From NCBI GenBank assembly GCA_016704275.1, contig JADJAK010000003.1, positions 62,001 through 126,000 of the forward strand: a DNA stretch of 64,000 nucleotides. The letters run 5' to 3'. The stretch is from Gemmatimonadota bacterium. Its GTDB lineage: Bacteria > Gemmatimonadota > Gemmatimonadetes > Gemmatimonadales > GWC2-71-9. This document shows positions 37,313-45,616 of the stretch, one piece after another (within the stretch, counting starts at the first letter, position 1; each line of letters opens with the position of its first letter). The translations under genes were made by a program, and so were the position numbers. The notes under the pieces are model-generated. The model had not been told where the DNA came from. It saw nothing but the letters and a program-made list of their open reading frames with translations, and did no database searches.

Positions 37313-39484
37313 ATGTCCCCGACTCCCGCGGCCGACCTCTCCGACCTCTCGCCGGGCTTCTTCGCCACCCTGGAGAAGCACGCCGACCGGCTCGACATTG
37401 CCCTGATCGACCGCGCCCTCCGGTATTCGGCCGCCGCCCACCGGGGACAGAAGCGGATGAGCGGCGAAGACTTCGTCGAGCACTCGATCGCCGTCGCGTC
37501 GATCCTCGCCAGCCTCCTGGTCGACACCACCTCGATCTGCGCCGCGCTGCTCCACGACGTCGTCGAAGACTCCGACATCAGCACCGATGACATCGCACGC
37601 GAGTTCGGCCCCGAAGTCGCCGGCCTGGTCGATGGCCTCACCAAGATCTCCTCGCTCTCGTTCAGGTCATCCGTCGAGGAGCAGTCCGAGAACTACCGCA
37701 AGCTGCTGCTCTCGGTGGCGAAGGACGCGCGCGTCATCATCATCAAGCTCGCCGACCGCCTCCACAACATGCGGACGCTCGAGCACCTGCAGCAGGCGCG
37801 TCGCGAACGGATCGCCACCGAGACGCGCGAGATCTACGCGCCGCTGGCCCACCGCTTCGGCATGGCGAACGTCAAGGCGGAACTCGAAGACCTGGCGTTC
37901 AAGTTCCTCGAGCCCGACGAATATCAGGCGCTCGCCGTGCAGGTCGCCGCCAAGCGCGCGCAGCGCGAGGAGATGATCGCCGGCCTCCGCACCCCGCTCG
38001 AACAGGAACTCCGCCGCGCCGGGATCCAATGGTCCGACGTCTCCGGCCGGCCGAAGCACCTCTGGTCCATTTACCAGAAGATGAAGAAGCGCGGCAAGCC
38101 GTTCGAGGAGATCTACGACCTCATGGCGATGCGCGTCACCGTCCAGACCGTCCCCGAGTGCTATCACGTCCTCGGCGTGATCCACCACCGCTGGACGCCG
38201 CTCCAGGAACGGATCAAGGACTACATCGCGAGTCCCAAGTCGAACGGCTACCAGTCGCTGCACACCACCATCTTCGGGCCGAACGGCCAGCTGTTCGAGA
38301 TCCAGATCCGCACGCAGGAGATGCACCGCACCGCCGAGTACGGCATCGCGGCGCACTGGCTCTACAAGACGCTCAACAGCGGCGAGGAATTGGACCAGCA
38401 GCTCGGGTGGTTCCGGCAGCTGATGGAGCTCCAGCAGGAGAGCGCGTCGGCCGAGGACTTCCTCGAGTTCCTCAAGGTCGACCTCTACCACGACGAGATC
38501 TTCATCTTCACGCCGCAGGGCGACGTGAAGCAGCTGCCGAAGGGCGCCACCGCGATCGACTTCGCCTTCCACGTCCACACCGACGTCGGCTTCCGCACCC
38601 AGGGCGCCAAGGTCAACGGCCGGATCGCGCCGCTCCACCGCGAGCTCAAGAACGGCGACACCGTCGAGATCCTCACCTCGCCGCAGGCCAAGCCGTCGCG
38701 CGACTGGCTCGCGCACGTCCGCACTGGCCGAGCGCGCAGCAAGATCAAGCAGTGGATCCGGCAGGAAGAGGAGGCGGTGTCGTCGCAGCTCGGCCGCGAG
38801 ATCCTCACGCGTGAGCTGAAGCGCCGCCGACTCGAGGCGCCGTCGGCCGAGGCGATGCATCAGGCGGGGATCACCCTCAACCTGATGGATGGCACCGCAC
38901 TCGAGGTCTCACTCGGTCGCGGCGATCTCGCGATTGGTCAGGTGATGCGCGCGCTCTTCCCGGACCTGGCGCCCGATGCCTTGCAGGAGAAGCCGGCGAC
39001 GATCTTCGGCCGCGTCGTCGATCGTTTCCGCCTTGGCCGCGGCATCAAGATCCAGGGCGTCGACGGCCTGATGATCCGCTACGCCCAGTGCTGCCAACCG
39101 GTCCCGGGCGACGAAGTGGTGGGGTACGTCACGCAGGGCCGCGGCATCTCGATCCACCGCGCCGACTGCCCCAACCTCCTCACGCTGGGCGGCGAGGGAC
39201 GCCGGGTCGAGATCGACTGGCAGGAGCAGAGCGGCGAGACCTTCGCGGTGCGGCTCGTCGTCACCGGCGAGGACCGTCGCGGCCTCTACGCCGACGTGAT
39301 GCAGGCGATCTCGCAGACCGGCACCAACATTCGTGGCGCCGACCTCCACTCGAAGGACGGCTCGGTCTTCGGCACGATCTTCGTCGAAGTCGACAACCTG
39401 CCGCACCTGGCGAAGGTGCTGAAGGCGATCCGAAGGGTGAAGGGGGTCAGCACCGTCGAGAGGCGGGAGGCTCAAGGGCCGTAG
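37313..39484 (+). CDS. rel: Bifunctional (p)ppGpp synthetase/hydrolase
   Basis: A Rel/SpoT protein of 723 residues that makes and degrades the alarmone (p)ppGpp. The hydrolase domain is intact (H81, D82, E85, D86 in HDVVEDSD). The synthetase has GRPKHLWSIYQKM, YDLMAMRV, SPKSNGYQSLHT and EIQIRT. TGS (FIFTPQGDVKQLPKGATAID), a zinc-finger-like domain with YAQCCQPVPGDEVVGYV, and a C-terminal ACT domain follow. RGKP in the synthetase charge motif fits bifunctional enzymes better than RelA-only ones. The ATG at 37313 is used; a TTG three codons earlier is an alternative. Confidence 0.96.
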   Translation: MSPTPAADLSDLSPGFFATLEKHADRLDIALIDRALRYSAAAHRGQKRMSGEDFVEHSIAVASILASLLVDTTSICAALLHDVVEDSDISTDDIAREFGPEVAGLVDGLTKISSLSFRSSVEEQSENYRKLLLSVAKDARVIIIKLADRLHNMRTLEHLQQARRERIATETREIYAPLAHRFGMANVKAELEDLAFKFLEPDEYQALAVQVAAKRAQREEMIAGLRTPLEQELRRAGIQWSDVSGRPKHLWSIYQKMKKRGKPFEEIYDLMAMRVTVQTVPECYHVLGVIHHRWTPLQERIKDYIASPKSNGYQSLHTTIFGPNGQLFEIQIRTQEMHRTAEYGIAAHWLYKTLNSGEELDQQLGWFRQLMELQQESASAEDFLEFLKVDLYHDEIFIFTPQGDVKQLPKGATAIDFAFHVHTDVGFRTQGAKVNGRIAPLHRELKNGDTVEILTSPQAKPSRDWLAHVRTGRARSKIKQWIRQEEEAVSSQLGREILTRELKRRRLEAPSAEAMHQAGITLNLMDGTALEVSLGRGDLAIGQVMRALFPDLAPDALQEKPATIFGRVVDRFRLGRGIKIQGVDGLMIRYAQCCQPVPGDEVVGYVTQGRGISIHRADCPNLLTLGGEGRRVEIDWQEQSGETFAVRLVVTGEDRRGLYADVMQAISQTGTNIRGADLHSKDGSVFGTIFVEVDNLPHLAKVLKAIRRVKGVSTVERREAQGP

Positions 39485-39490
39485 GGGAAT

Positions 39491-39704
39491 GGTGAGGGGT
39501 GAGGAGTGAGGGGGAAGTTGTCATCCTGAGCGAAGCCCGCGCAGCGGGCGAAGTCGAAGGACCTCTTTCCGGTGCGCACGGTTAGAGGTCCTTCGACTGC
39601 GCAGCCCTTCGGGCTGCTACGCTCAGGATGACACCCGATGGCTCCCCTCACCCCTCACCCCTCACCTCAACACCCCTCACCTCAACACCCCTCACCTTAA
39701 CACC
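39491..39704. repeat. Heptamer-array inverted repeat enclosing a hairpin core (locus c)
   Basis: Left array: GGTGAGG twice and AGTGAGG (39491-39511). Right array: three CCTCACC (39646-39666) that change into three 15-mers CCTCACCTCAACACC (39660-39704). The core 39520-39632 ends in GTCATCCTGAGCG and its exact complement and contains paired GAAGGACCTCT and AGAGGTCCTTC. The phosphoesterase stop (39692-39694) lies in the right array. Confidence 0.85.
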
Positions 39705-40633
39705 ATCCTCCGACTACTGATCCCCGCACTCCTCCCCACCACCCCATCCGAACTCGCCGGCGGTGCCTTCACGAAGCCCCCGTCGCGGCCAGTGATCCGC
39801 AGGATCCCGTCGGCGCCGAAGTCCAGGAAGGCGAAGAGCGGATTGGTGTAGGGATGCATCCCGCCTGACCAGAAGTAGCTGGCTGAGTTGATCGTGAGGC
39901 AGGGAATGCCGTCGACGCGTTCGAGGCGATCGACGTGGAGGTGGCCGCTGAGGCAGCAGGCGACTCGGCCCCGCGGATTGGCGCGTGCCGCGGCACGGAT
40001 CAGGTCAAAGATCTCGCGCTGTTCATCGGGAAGCGCGTTGTCGGCGCCGCCGATGCCGAGCGGCTGGTGCCCGATCAGGACCACGGGCTCGCGCGAGGTG
40101 CGCAGCTGCCGGTCGAGCCAGGCGAGCTGTTCGGGGTCGGCGCGATTGAGCTCGCTGCCGGCATTGAAGTAGTTCCCGTTGGCGTAGGGGAGGACCTTGC
40201 CGTCCTTTCGGAAGTTGTTCAGGTCGAGCGCCACGAATCGCCAGCCGCCGATGACGGTGGCGTGATAGCGTGATGCCATTCCCCACGCCGCCATCGCCGC
40301 CGCCTTGTCGACCTTGTCCATGTCGTGGTTGCCGAGGACGGAGAAGCGGGGCAGCGTGATACTCCTCCACTTCGTCAGCAACTCCTCGGCGCCGGCGTCG
40401 GAGTAGCAGAAGTCGCCGAGCTGCCAGACGGCGTCGAGATCCTGGTGCTGGGCAATCGCCGCGAGGAAGGCGTCGAAGCGCGCGAGCGCATCGGGGGCGA
40501 GGCCGTGATGGAGATCGGTGATCAGCGCGAGCCGAGCGCCGGCGCGCGGGGCTGCGCCGACGGGAAGCCGCACGGAGAGCAGCGGCACGGCGGCGCCGGC
40601 AGCGGTGAGGAAGTCGCGGCGGGAGAGCGTCAT
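39692..40633 (-). CDS. Tat-exported metallophosphoesterase
   Basis: A 313-residue calcineurin-like phosphoesterase. The N-terminus MTLSRRDFLTAAGAAVPLL is a twin-arginine signal (SRRDFL). Metal-binding motifs follow: DLHHG, GDFCY, GNHD and, further on, GHQP and SGHLHVD. The substrate is unknown; relatives are cyclic-nucleotide or phospholipid phosphodiesterases. Its export would use TatC and TatA from this window. The long open frame upstream of 40633 overlaps the EVE gene and was rejected because the Tat signal marks the true start. Confidence 0.88.
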   Translation of the reverse strand: MTLSRRDFLTAAGAAVPLLSVRLPVGAAPRAGARLALITDLHHGLAPDALARFDAFLAAIAQHQDLDAVWQLGDFCYSDAGAEELLTKWRSITLPRFSVLGNHDMDKVDKAAAMAAWGMASRYHATVIGGWRFVALDLNNFRKDGKVLPYANGNYFNAGSELNRADPEQLAWLDRQLRTSREPVVLIGHQPLGIGGADNALPDEQREIFDLIRAAARANPRGRVACCLSGHLHVDRLERVDGIPCLTINSASYFWSGGMHPYTNPLFAFLDFGADGILRITGRDGGFVKAPPASSDGVVGRSAGISSRRMVLR

Positions 40634-40658
40634 CGAGGCCTCGGGGAGGGGAACCAAC

Positions 40659-40678
40659 GCCCCGAATATATTCGGGGC
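40659..40678. promoter_or_regulatory. 20-bp perfect palindrome and divergent promoter
   Basis: GCCCCGAATATATTCGGGGC is a perfect palindrome ending one base before the ATG of the EVE gene. TATATT (40667-40672) sits at -12 to -7 relative to that ATG, so transcription would start on the start codon. By symmetry the minus strand has the same box, with a start near 40658, 25 bases before the phosphoesterase ATG. A dimeric repressor could bind here and block both genes. Confidence 0.55.
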
Positions 40679-41086
40679 ATGCCAACCCTCCTGCTCAAGT
40701 CCGAACCCTCCGTCTACTCCTTCGACGACCTCCTGCGCGACGGCCACGCCGTCTGGGACGGAGTCGCCAATGCGCAGGCCCTCATCGTCCTCGCCGGCGC
40801 CAAGGTCGGCGACGAGGTCCTGATCTATCACTCGAACGACGGCAAGGCGATCGTCGGCCTCGCCAAGGTCACCAAGAAGGCCTATCCCGACCCGAAGCTC
40901 GCCGACCCGAAGCGGCTGGTGATCGAGATCGCCCCCGTGAAGGCGCTCCAGACCCCGGTCACCCTGGCCGACATCAAGGCGGTCCCGGGGCTGGCCGACC
41001 TGGCGCTGGTGAGGCAGAGTCGACTGAGCTGCATGTCCGTGAGTCGGGAACATCGATCCCTGCTGCGGGGGCTCGGAGTCCGATGA
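40679..41086 (+). CDS. EVE-domain protein (THYN1-like)
   Basis: A 135-residue EVE-domain protein. It starts MPTLLLKSEPSVYSFDDLL and contains WDGVANAQALI, VGDEVLIYHSNDGKAIVGLA and a C-terminal LVRQSRLSCMSVS, all family features. EVE domains bind modified bases in nucleic acids and in some bacteria occur with restriction systems; no such partner is present here. There is no ribosome site, because the palindrome ends at the ATG. The stop TGA lies in the first unit of the following heptamer array. Confidence 0.9.
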   Translation: MPTLLLKSEPSVYSFDDLLRDGHAVWDGVANAQALIVLAGAKVGDEVLIYHSNDGKAIVGLAKVTKKAYPDPKLADPKRLVIEIAPVKALQTPVTLADIKAVPGLADLALVRQSRLSCMSVSREHRSLLRGLGVR

Positions 41087-41193
41087 TCGATGATCGATGA
41101 TCGATGATCGATGATCGATTCTCAACTCGCAGCACCGTCCCCATCAACCGGGCCCGGGCCCGATCGATCATCGACCATCGATCATCGATCATC
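41082..41193. repeat. GATGATC heptamer inverted arrays (locus e)
   Basis: Five GATGATC units (41082-41116) face four complementary units (41166-41193: GATCATC, GACCATC, GATCATC, GATCATC). The 49-base spacer includes the palindrome GGGCCCGGGCCC (41150-41161) but not the GTCATCCTGAGCG core of loci a-c. Together the arms can form a hairpin of about 28 bp. It lies between the EVE gene and uvrB, which run in the same direction. Confidence 0.85.
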
Positions 41194-41227
41194 GGCTTCT
41201 CCCCCGAACATTCCCCGAAACCGATGT

Positions 41228-41233
41228 TATATT
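41228..41233 (+). promoter_or_regulatory. Leaderless -10 box of uvrB
   Basis: TATATT occupies -12 to -7 relative to the uvrB ATG at 41240, the same spacing as at the EVE gene. No good -35 box is present at the expected position. AACAT (41207-41211) and ATGTT (41224-41228) form a spaced inverted repeat that overlaps the box and could be an operator; it does not match a known LexA consensus. Confidence 0.5.
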
Positions 41234-41239
41234 AGTCTC

Positions 41240-43294
41240 ATGCCCGATTTCGAGGTCCAAGCCCCCTTCCAGCCTGCCGGCGACCAGCCGCGCGCCATCG
41301 CCGAGCTCACGGCGGGGCTCGTGCGGGGGGACAAATACCAGACCCTGCTGGGGGTGACCGGCAGCGGCAAAACGATGACGCTGGCGAACGTGATCGCGGC
41401 CTATCGGAAGCCGACGCTGATCCTCTCGCACAACAAGACGCTCGCCGCGCAGCTCTACGGCGAGATGAAGCAGTTCCTCCCCGGCAACGCGGTGGAGTAC
41501 TTCGTCTCGTACTACGACTACTACCAGCCGGAAGCGTACGTCCCCTCGACCGACGTCTACATCGAGAAGGACGCCTCGATCAACCAGGACCTCGAGGCGC
41601 TGCGGCTCCGTGCCACGTCGTCGCTGATGGAGCGCGAGGACGTGGTGATCGTCTCGACCGTCTCGGCGATCTACGGCCTCGGCGACCCGGCGGCGTATCG
41701 CGCGCTGATGGTGAGCATCGGTGTCGGCGAGGAACGCGGCCGCGATGCCATCCTCACCGACCTGGTCGGCATCCAGTACCAGCGCAACGATGCCTCGTTC
41801 GAGCCCGGCACCTTCCGGGTGCGCGGCGACACCGTCGAGATCTTCCCGGCCTACGACGAGCAGGCGGTGCGGATCGAGCTGTGGGGCGACCAGGTCGAGA
41901 AGATCACCCGCTTCCACCCGATCTCGGGCAACGCGATTGCCCAGCTCGACCGCTGCGCCATCTATCCCGCCAAGCACTTCGTGACCCAGCGACCCACGGT
42001 TGAGAAGGCCGTCGGCCTGATCCGCGCCGAACTGCAGGGGCGGCTGCTGGAACTCCGCTCGGCAGGGAAGCTGCTCGAGGCCCAGCGGCTCGAGTCGCGC
42101 ACCACCTTCGACATCGAGATGCTGCTCGAAGTCGGCACCTGCGCCGGCATCGAGAACTACTCGCGCTTCCTCTCCGGCCGCATGCCCGGCGAGCGCCCCG
42201 CCTGCCTCTTCGACTACTTCCCGCCCGAGTTCCTGGTGGTGGTCGACGAGTCGCACGTCTCGCTGTCGCAGATCAACGGAATGTTCAACGGCGACCGCGC
42301 CCGCAAGACGACGCTGGTGGAATACGGTTTCCGCCTTCCGTCGGCACTCGACAACCGGCCGCTGATGTTCGACGAGTTCCTCGCGCTCTCGCCGCAGATC
42401 ATCAACGTCTCCGCGACACCAGGCGACCTCGAGCTGAAGATGAGCGGCGGCACGATCGTCGAGCAGATCATTCGGCCCACCGGGCTGATCGACCCAGAGA
42501 TCGACATCCGCCCCGTGCGCGGCCAGGTCGACGACCTCCTCGGCGAGATCCGGAAGCGCGAGGCCGCGGGCGAACGCGTCCTCGTCACCACGCTCACCAA
42601 GCGGATGTCGGAGGACCTCGCCGACTACCTGCAACAGGCCGGCGTGCGCGTCCGCTATCTCCACTCCGACATCGACGCCATCGAGCGCGTCGAGATCCTG
42701 CGCGGCCTCCGCCTCGGCGACTTCGACGTCCTGATCGGCATCAACCTGCTCCGCGAAGGGCTCGACCTCCCCGAAGTCTCGCTGGTGGCGATTCTCGACG
42801 CCGACCAGGAGGGCTTCCTCCGCTCCGACCGCTCGCTGATCCAGACCTGTGGCCGCGCCGCACGGAACATCAACGGCCGGGCGATCCTCTACGCCGACCG
42901 CATCACCGGGTCGATGGAGCGGGCGCTCAACGAAATGAGCCGCCGCCGCGAGATCCAGCGCGCCCACAACATCGCGCACAACATCACGCCGATGGGGATC
43001 GTGAAGTCGCTCGACGAGGTGCGCCTCTCGACCCACGTCGCCGATCAGCGGAACGAGCGCACCGACCGCGCCGACACGCGTGCGGCCCGGAAGGGCGCGC
43101 CGGCCGAGCCGCTCGACCTGCACGATCCGGCGCAGCGCGCGGTGGCGATCGCCGCGCTGGAGCAGCAGATGCGGCAGGCGGCGGCGAACCTCGAGTTTGA
43201 ACTCGCGGCGATGCTGCGCGACCAGCTCAACGACCTCCGCGCGGCGGATGCTCCCAACGTCAAGCGCAGCGGTTTCCGCGGCGGGCGGCGATGA
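41240..43294 (+). CDS. uvrB: Excinuclease ABC subunit B
   Basis: UvrB verifies DNA damage and loads UvrC in nucleotide excision repair. It has 684 residues: Walker A GVTGSGKTMTLANV at about 36-49, the beta-hairpin segment YYDYYQPEAYVPSTDVYIEK, DESH in the helicase core and a C-terminal UVR motif (LEQQMRQAAANLEFELAAML). The ATG at 41240 gives MPDFEVQAPFQPAGDQPRAI, the standard beginning; the open frame before it reads through heptamer repeats. tsaE follows with an ATGA overlap. Confidence 0.98.
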   Translation: MPDFEVQAPFQPAGDQPRAIAELTAGLVRGDKYQTLLGVTGSGKTMTLANVIAAYRKPTLILSHNKTLAAQLYGEMKQFLPGNAVEYFVSYYDYYQPEAYVPSTDVYIEKDASINQDLEALRLRATSSLMEREDVVIVSTVSAIYGLGDPAAYRALMVSIGVGEERGRDAILTDLVGIQYQRNDASFEPGTFRVRGDTVEIFPAYDEQAVRIELWGDQVEKITRFHPISGNAIAQLDRCAIYPAKHFVTQRPTVEKAVGLIRAELQGRLLELRSAGKLLEAQRLESRTTFDIEMLLEVGTCAGIENYSRFLSGRMPGERPACLFDYFPPEFLVVVDESHVSLSQINGMFNGDRARKTTLVEYGFRLPSALDNRPLMFDEFLALSPQIINVSATPGDLELKMSGGTIVEQIIRPTGLIDPEIDIRPVRGQVDDLLGEIRKREAAGERVLVTTLTKRMSEDLADYLQQAGVRVRYLHSDIDAIERVEILRGLRLGDFDVLIGINLLREGLDLPEVSLVAILDADQEGFLRSDRSLIQTCGRAARNINGRAILYADRITGSMERALNEMSRRREIQRAHNIAHNITPMGIVKSLDEVRLSTHVADQRNERTDRADTRAARKGAPAEPLDLHDPAQRAVAIAALEQQMRQAAANLEFELAAMLRDQLNDLRAADAPNVKRSGFRGGRR

Positions 43295-43698
43295 CAGCAC
43301 CGGTGCTCGACCTCGCCGCGCTGCAGGCGGCCGGTGCGGCGCTCGGCGCGTCGCTGCCGAGCGGGAGCGTGGTCTGGCTCGAAGGAGAACTCGGTAGCGG
43401 CAAGACCACACTCACCCGCGCGATCCTCGAGGGCCGCGGCGTCACCACGCCGGGCGCCTCGCCTACGTACGCGCTGGTCCATCATCACGAGGGACCGCAC
43501 GGCTCGGTGTATCATCTGGACTGCTATCGACTGCGCCACCCCGATCAGGCGGCCGACCTCGACTGGGAATCGCTCGCCACGGCCGACCTGCTGCTGATCG
43601 AATGGCCCGAGCGGGCGGGCGCCTGGGCGCCGCCGCCGACGCATCGCATCCACCTCGCGCATGTGGATGAGGACACGCGCTCCCTGGAGGTCATCTGA
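43291..43698 (+). CDS. tsaE: tRNA threonylcarbamoyladenosine biosynthesis ATPase TsaE
   Basis: TsaE is the ATPase that supports TsaB-TsaD in forming t6A37 on ANN-decoding tRNAs. The 135-residue protein has a Walker A loop GELGSGKTTLTRAIL at about residues 32-46, the SPTYALVHHHEG motif and YHLDCYRL, then LIEWPERAG. It is coupled to uvrB by ATGA and to tsaB by an overlapping CTGA. tsaD is not in the window. Confidence 0.94.
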   Translation: MTAPVLDLAALQAAGAALGASLPSGSVVWLEGELGSGKTTLTRAILEGRGVTTPGASPTYALVHHHEGPHGSVYHLDCYRLRHPDQAADLDWESLATADLLLIEWPERAGAWAPPPTHRIHLAHVDEDTRSLEVI

Positions 43699-44414
43699 TC
43701 ACCCTCGCGCTGGATACTGCGACGGACCGCTGCACTGTCGCCGCGACCGACGAGACTCGCGTGGTCGAGCGGCATATCGACGGCGCACGGCAGCATGCGC
43801 GGTCGGTGCTCGGACTGATCGATGAACTGCTCGCCGAGCTGGGTGTGGCGCCGCGGGACATCGACCGGATCCTGACCGCCGACGGGCCGGGGTCGTTCAC
43901 TGGATTGCGCGTCGCGGCCTCCGTGGCGAAAGGAATCGCCTGGGCAGGGCAGGTCGAGTGGCACACCGCGCCCTCGCTGCTGGTGCGCGCGGCGGCCCAT
44001 GCGCCTGCGAACGGTGGCGTGGTGCTGGCCCTGAGCGATGCCCTGCGTGGTGATCTCTACGCGGGTTGCTGGCGGTTTGCCGAAGGGCGCGTCGAGCGCG
44101 TGGGCGATCCACCGCGCGCGCGGACGCCGGCGTCGCTGGCCGAGTTCGGCACGGTGGACGTGGTGGTGGGCAGTGTGCCGGAGCCGTTGCGGGCGGCCGT
44201 TGAGGCGGCCACGGGCCGGGCGCTGATCGGAGGCGAGGCGTCGCTGCCGAGCGCGCGGGCGCTGCTCGCGCTCGACATGCTCGCCGGCGGCACGGAACGC
44301 GTGGTGGACGTGGCGGGATGGGAGCCGGAGTATGGCCGCCCCGCCGAGGCGCAGGCGGTCTGGGAGAAGAAGCATGGACGGCCCCTGCCGTCTCCGCCCA
44401 GCATCGCTCGCTGA
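43695..44414 (+). CDS. tsaB: tRNA threonylcarbamoyladenosine biosynthesis protein TsaB, non-ATG start
   Basis: TsaB is the inactive TsaD-like partner in t6A synthesis. The conserved beginning ITLALDTATDRCTVAATD lies upstream of the first ATG/GTG/TTG in the frame (GTG 43761). The reading must therefore start at CTG 43695, which overlaps the tsaE stop as CTGA, or at the ATC that follows. GGAGG (43686-43690) precedes it. The core TADGPGSFTGLRVAASVAKG is present. The full length is 239 residues; starting at GTG would delete the first two strands. tsaE and rimI neighbours confirm the identity. Confidence 0.88.
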   Translation: MITLALDTATDRCTVAATDETRVVERHIDGARQHARSVLGLIDELLAELGVAPRDIDRILTADGPGSFTGLRVAASVAKGIAWAGQVEWHTAPSLLVRAAAHAPANGGVVLALSDALRGDLYAGCWRFAEGRVERVGDPPRARTPASLAEFGTVDVVVGSVPEPLRAAVEAATGRALIGGEASLPSARALLALDMLAGGTERVVDVAGWEPEYGRPAEAQAVWEKKHGRPLPSPPSIAR

Positions 44415-44856
44415 CGTCGCGGCGATCGCCCGGCTCGAGCTCCGCGCCTTCACCGATGCGTGGACCGAAGCGCAGTTGGTCGAGTCACTCTCGGCCTCGG
44501 GTGCGGTCGGCCTCGTGGCGCAGGAAGACGACGACATCATCGTCGGTCACCTGATTGGCCGGACCGTCGTGGACGAGGGGGAGATCCTCACCTTGGCCGT
44601 GGCGCCAGAGCGGCGTCGGCGCGGGATTGCGGCGCGGCTCCTGGTCGAGGCGATGACGATCATGGCGGGGCGGGGGGTCGGCCGGCTCTGGCTGGAGGTG
44701 CGCGCCTCCAACGAGGCCGCACAGGCGCTCTACCGTGAACATGGCTTTACCCCGGCGGGACGTCGGCGAGGCTATTATCGTGAGCCGGTGGAGGACGCCC
44801 TCGTGTTGCGGCGCGACCTCCCCCTTTCTGCATCACCCGGTCCCCCACTGCCGTGA
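44374..44856 (+). CDS. rimI: Ribosomal-protein-S18-alanine N-acetyltransferase
   Basis: A GNAT acetyltransferase of 160 residues. It has the acetyl-CoA loop VAPERRRRGIAARLLVEAM at about 81-99, EVRASNEAAQALYREHGF and GRRRGYYREPVEDALVLRRD, all typical of RimI, which acetylates S18. The tsaE-tsaB-rimI order is common in bacteria. The ATG at 44374 lies 41 bases inside tsaB. The last 12 residues are a Ser/Pro-rich tail not seen in most RimI. Confidence 0.9.
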   Translation: MDGPCRLRPASLADVAAIARLELRAFTDAWTEAQLVESLSASGAVGLVAQEDDDIIVGHLIGRTVVDEGEILTLAVAPERRRRGIAARLLVEAMTIMAGRGVGRLWLEVRASNEAAQALYREHGFTPAGRRRGYYREPVEDALVLRRDLPLSASPGPPLP

Positions 44857-44941
44857 CCGGTACCTTCGACCGGGGATTGGTCGCCTATCCTGCGACCGTT
44901 CACCGGAGTGCAATCCTTTCCGTCCGACGCTGGAGCGACGC

Positions 44942-45457
44942 ATGAGCAAGAGTCTCAACAAGGTGATCCTGATCGGCAATCTCGGCGCTGAGCCCGAGCT
45001 CCGATCCACGACGGGTGGTGGTCGCGTCGCGACCCTCTCCCTCGCCACGGGCCGGCAGTGGAAGGATGCCAGCGGCCAGAAGCAGGAGAAGACCGCCTGG
45101 CACCGGCTGATCGCCTGGAACAACAAGAACGGCCAGCAGCTCGCCGACATCTGCGAGCGCTATTGCAAGAAGGGCGACAAGCTCTACATCGAGGGCGAGA
45201 TCGACTACCGCTCCTGGGACGACAAGGACGGCACCAAGCGCTACACCACCGAGATCACCGTCCGCGAGCTGATCATGCTCTCCGGGAAGGGTGAGGGCGA
45301 GGGGGGCGGTGGTGGCGGCGGTGGCGGGTGGAGCGGCCGGGCCGCGGGCTCCGGCAGCTCGGCGCCGGCGAAGGGCGGGGGGGCCGCCAAGAAGGACGAT
45401 TCCTTCGATGAGGTCCCCGAGGCGCTGGACGCCGAGGATGACGATCTGCCCTTCTAG
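44942..45457 (+). CDS. ssb: Single-stranded DNA-binding protein
   Basis: SSB coats single-stranded DNA and recruits repair and replication proteins. It has 171 residues. The OB fold spans about 1-110 (NKVILIGNLGAEPELRST, KTAWHRLIAWNN, YIEGEIDYRSWDDKDG). A glycine-rich linker with nine consecutive Gly follows. The acidic tip ends EDDDLPF, the protein-docking tail. The ATG follows a GGAG site; the upstream open frame overlaps rimI and is not part of the protein. Confidence 0.97.
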   Translation: MSKSLNKVILIGNLGAEPELRSTTGGGRVATLSLATGRQWKDASGQKQEKTAWHRLIAWNNKNGQQLADICERYCKKGDKLYIEGEIDYRSWDDKDGTKRYTTEITVRELIMLSGKGEGEGGGGGGGGGWSGRAAGSGSSAPAKGGGAAKKDDSFDEVPEALDAEDDDLPF

Positions 45458-45470
45458 ACGGGCACAATGC

Positions 45471-45505
45471 GAGGGGGGGCCGGGGGGAATCCCCGGTCCC
45501 CCCTC
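45471..45505 (+). terminator. GC-rich hairpin after ssb
   Basis: GAGGGGGG (45471-45478) and CCGGGG (45480-45485) pair with CCCCGG (45491-45496) and CCCCCCTC (45498-45505), forming a stem of about 15 bp with a 5-base loop. No T tract follows, so termination is inferred from position and strength only. Confidence 0.5.
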
Positions 45506-45517
45506 CCCGCAAGGCAG

Positions 45518-45531
45518 GTATCGTACGATAC
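45518..45531. promoter_or_regulatory. 14-bp perfect palindrome
   Basis: GTATCGTACGATAC is a perfect palindrome 86 bases before the secreted-protein ATG. It could be an operator. No second copy was noticed in the window. Confidence 0.35.
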
Positions 45532-45616
45532 TCCACTCATCTCCTTGTTCCGGAACCGTTTGGCACGCTTCGTGGTGCATAGGCGGCATCTCTACCAGCC
45601 CACGCGGAGGACCTTC

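Noticed and set aside
41082..41193. CRISPR array
   Set aside because: Repeats are 7 bases without unique spacers and no cas genes are near.
41207..41228. LexA box at uvrB
   Set aside because: AACAT-12-ATGTT does not fit the known LexA consensus forms; kept only as a possible operator.
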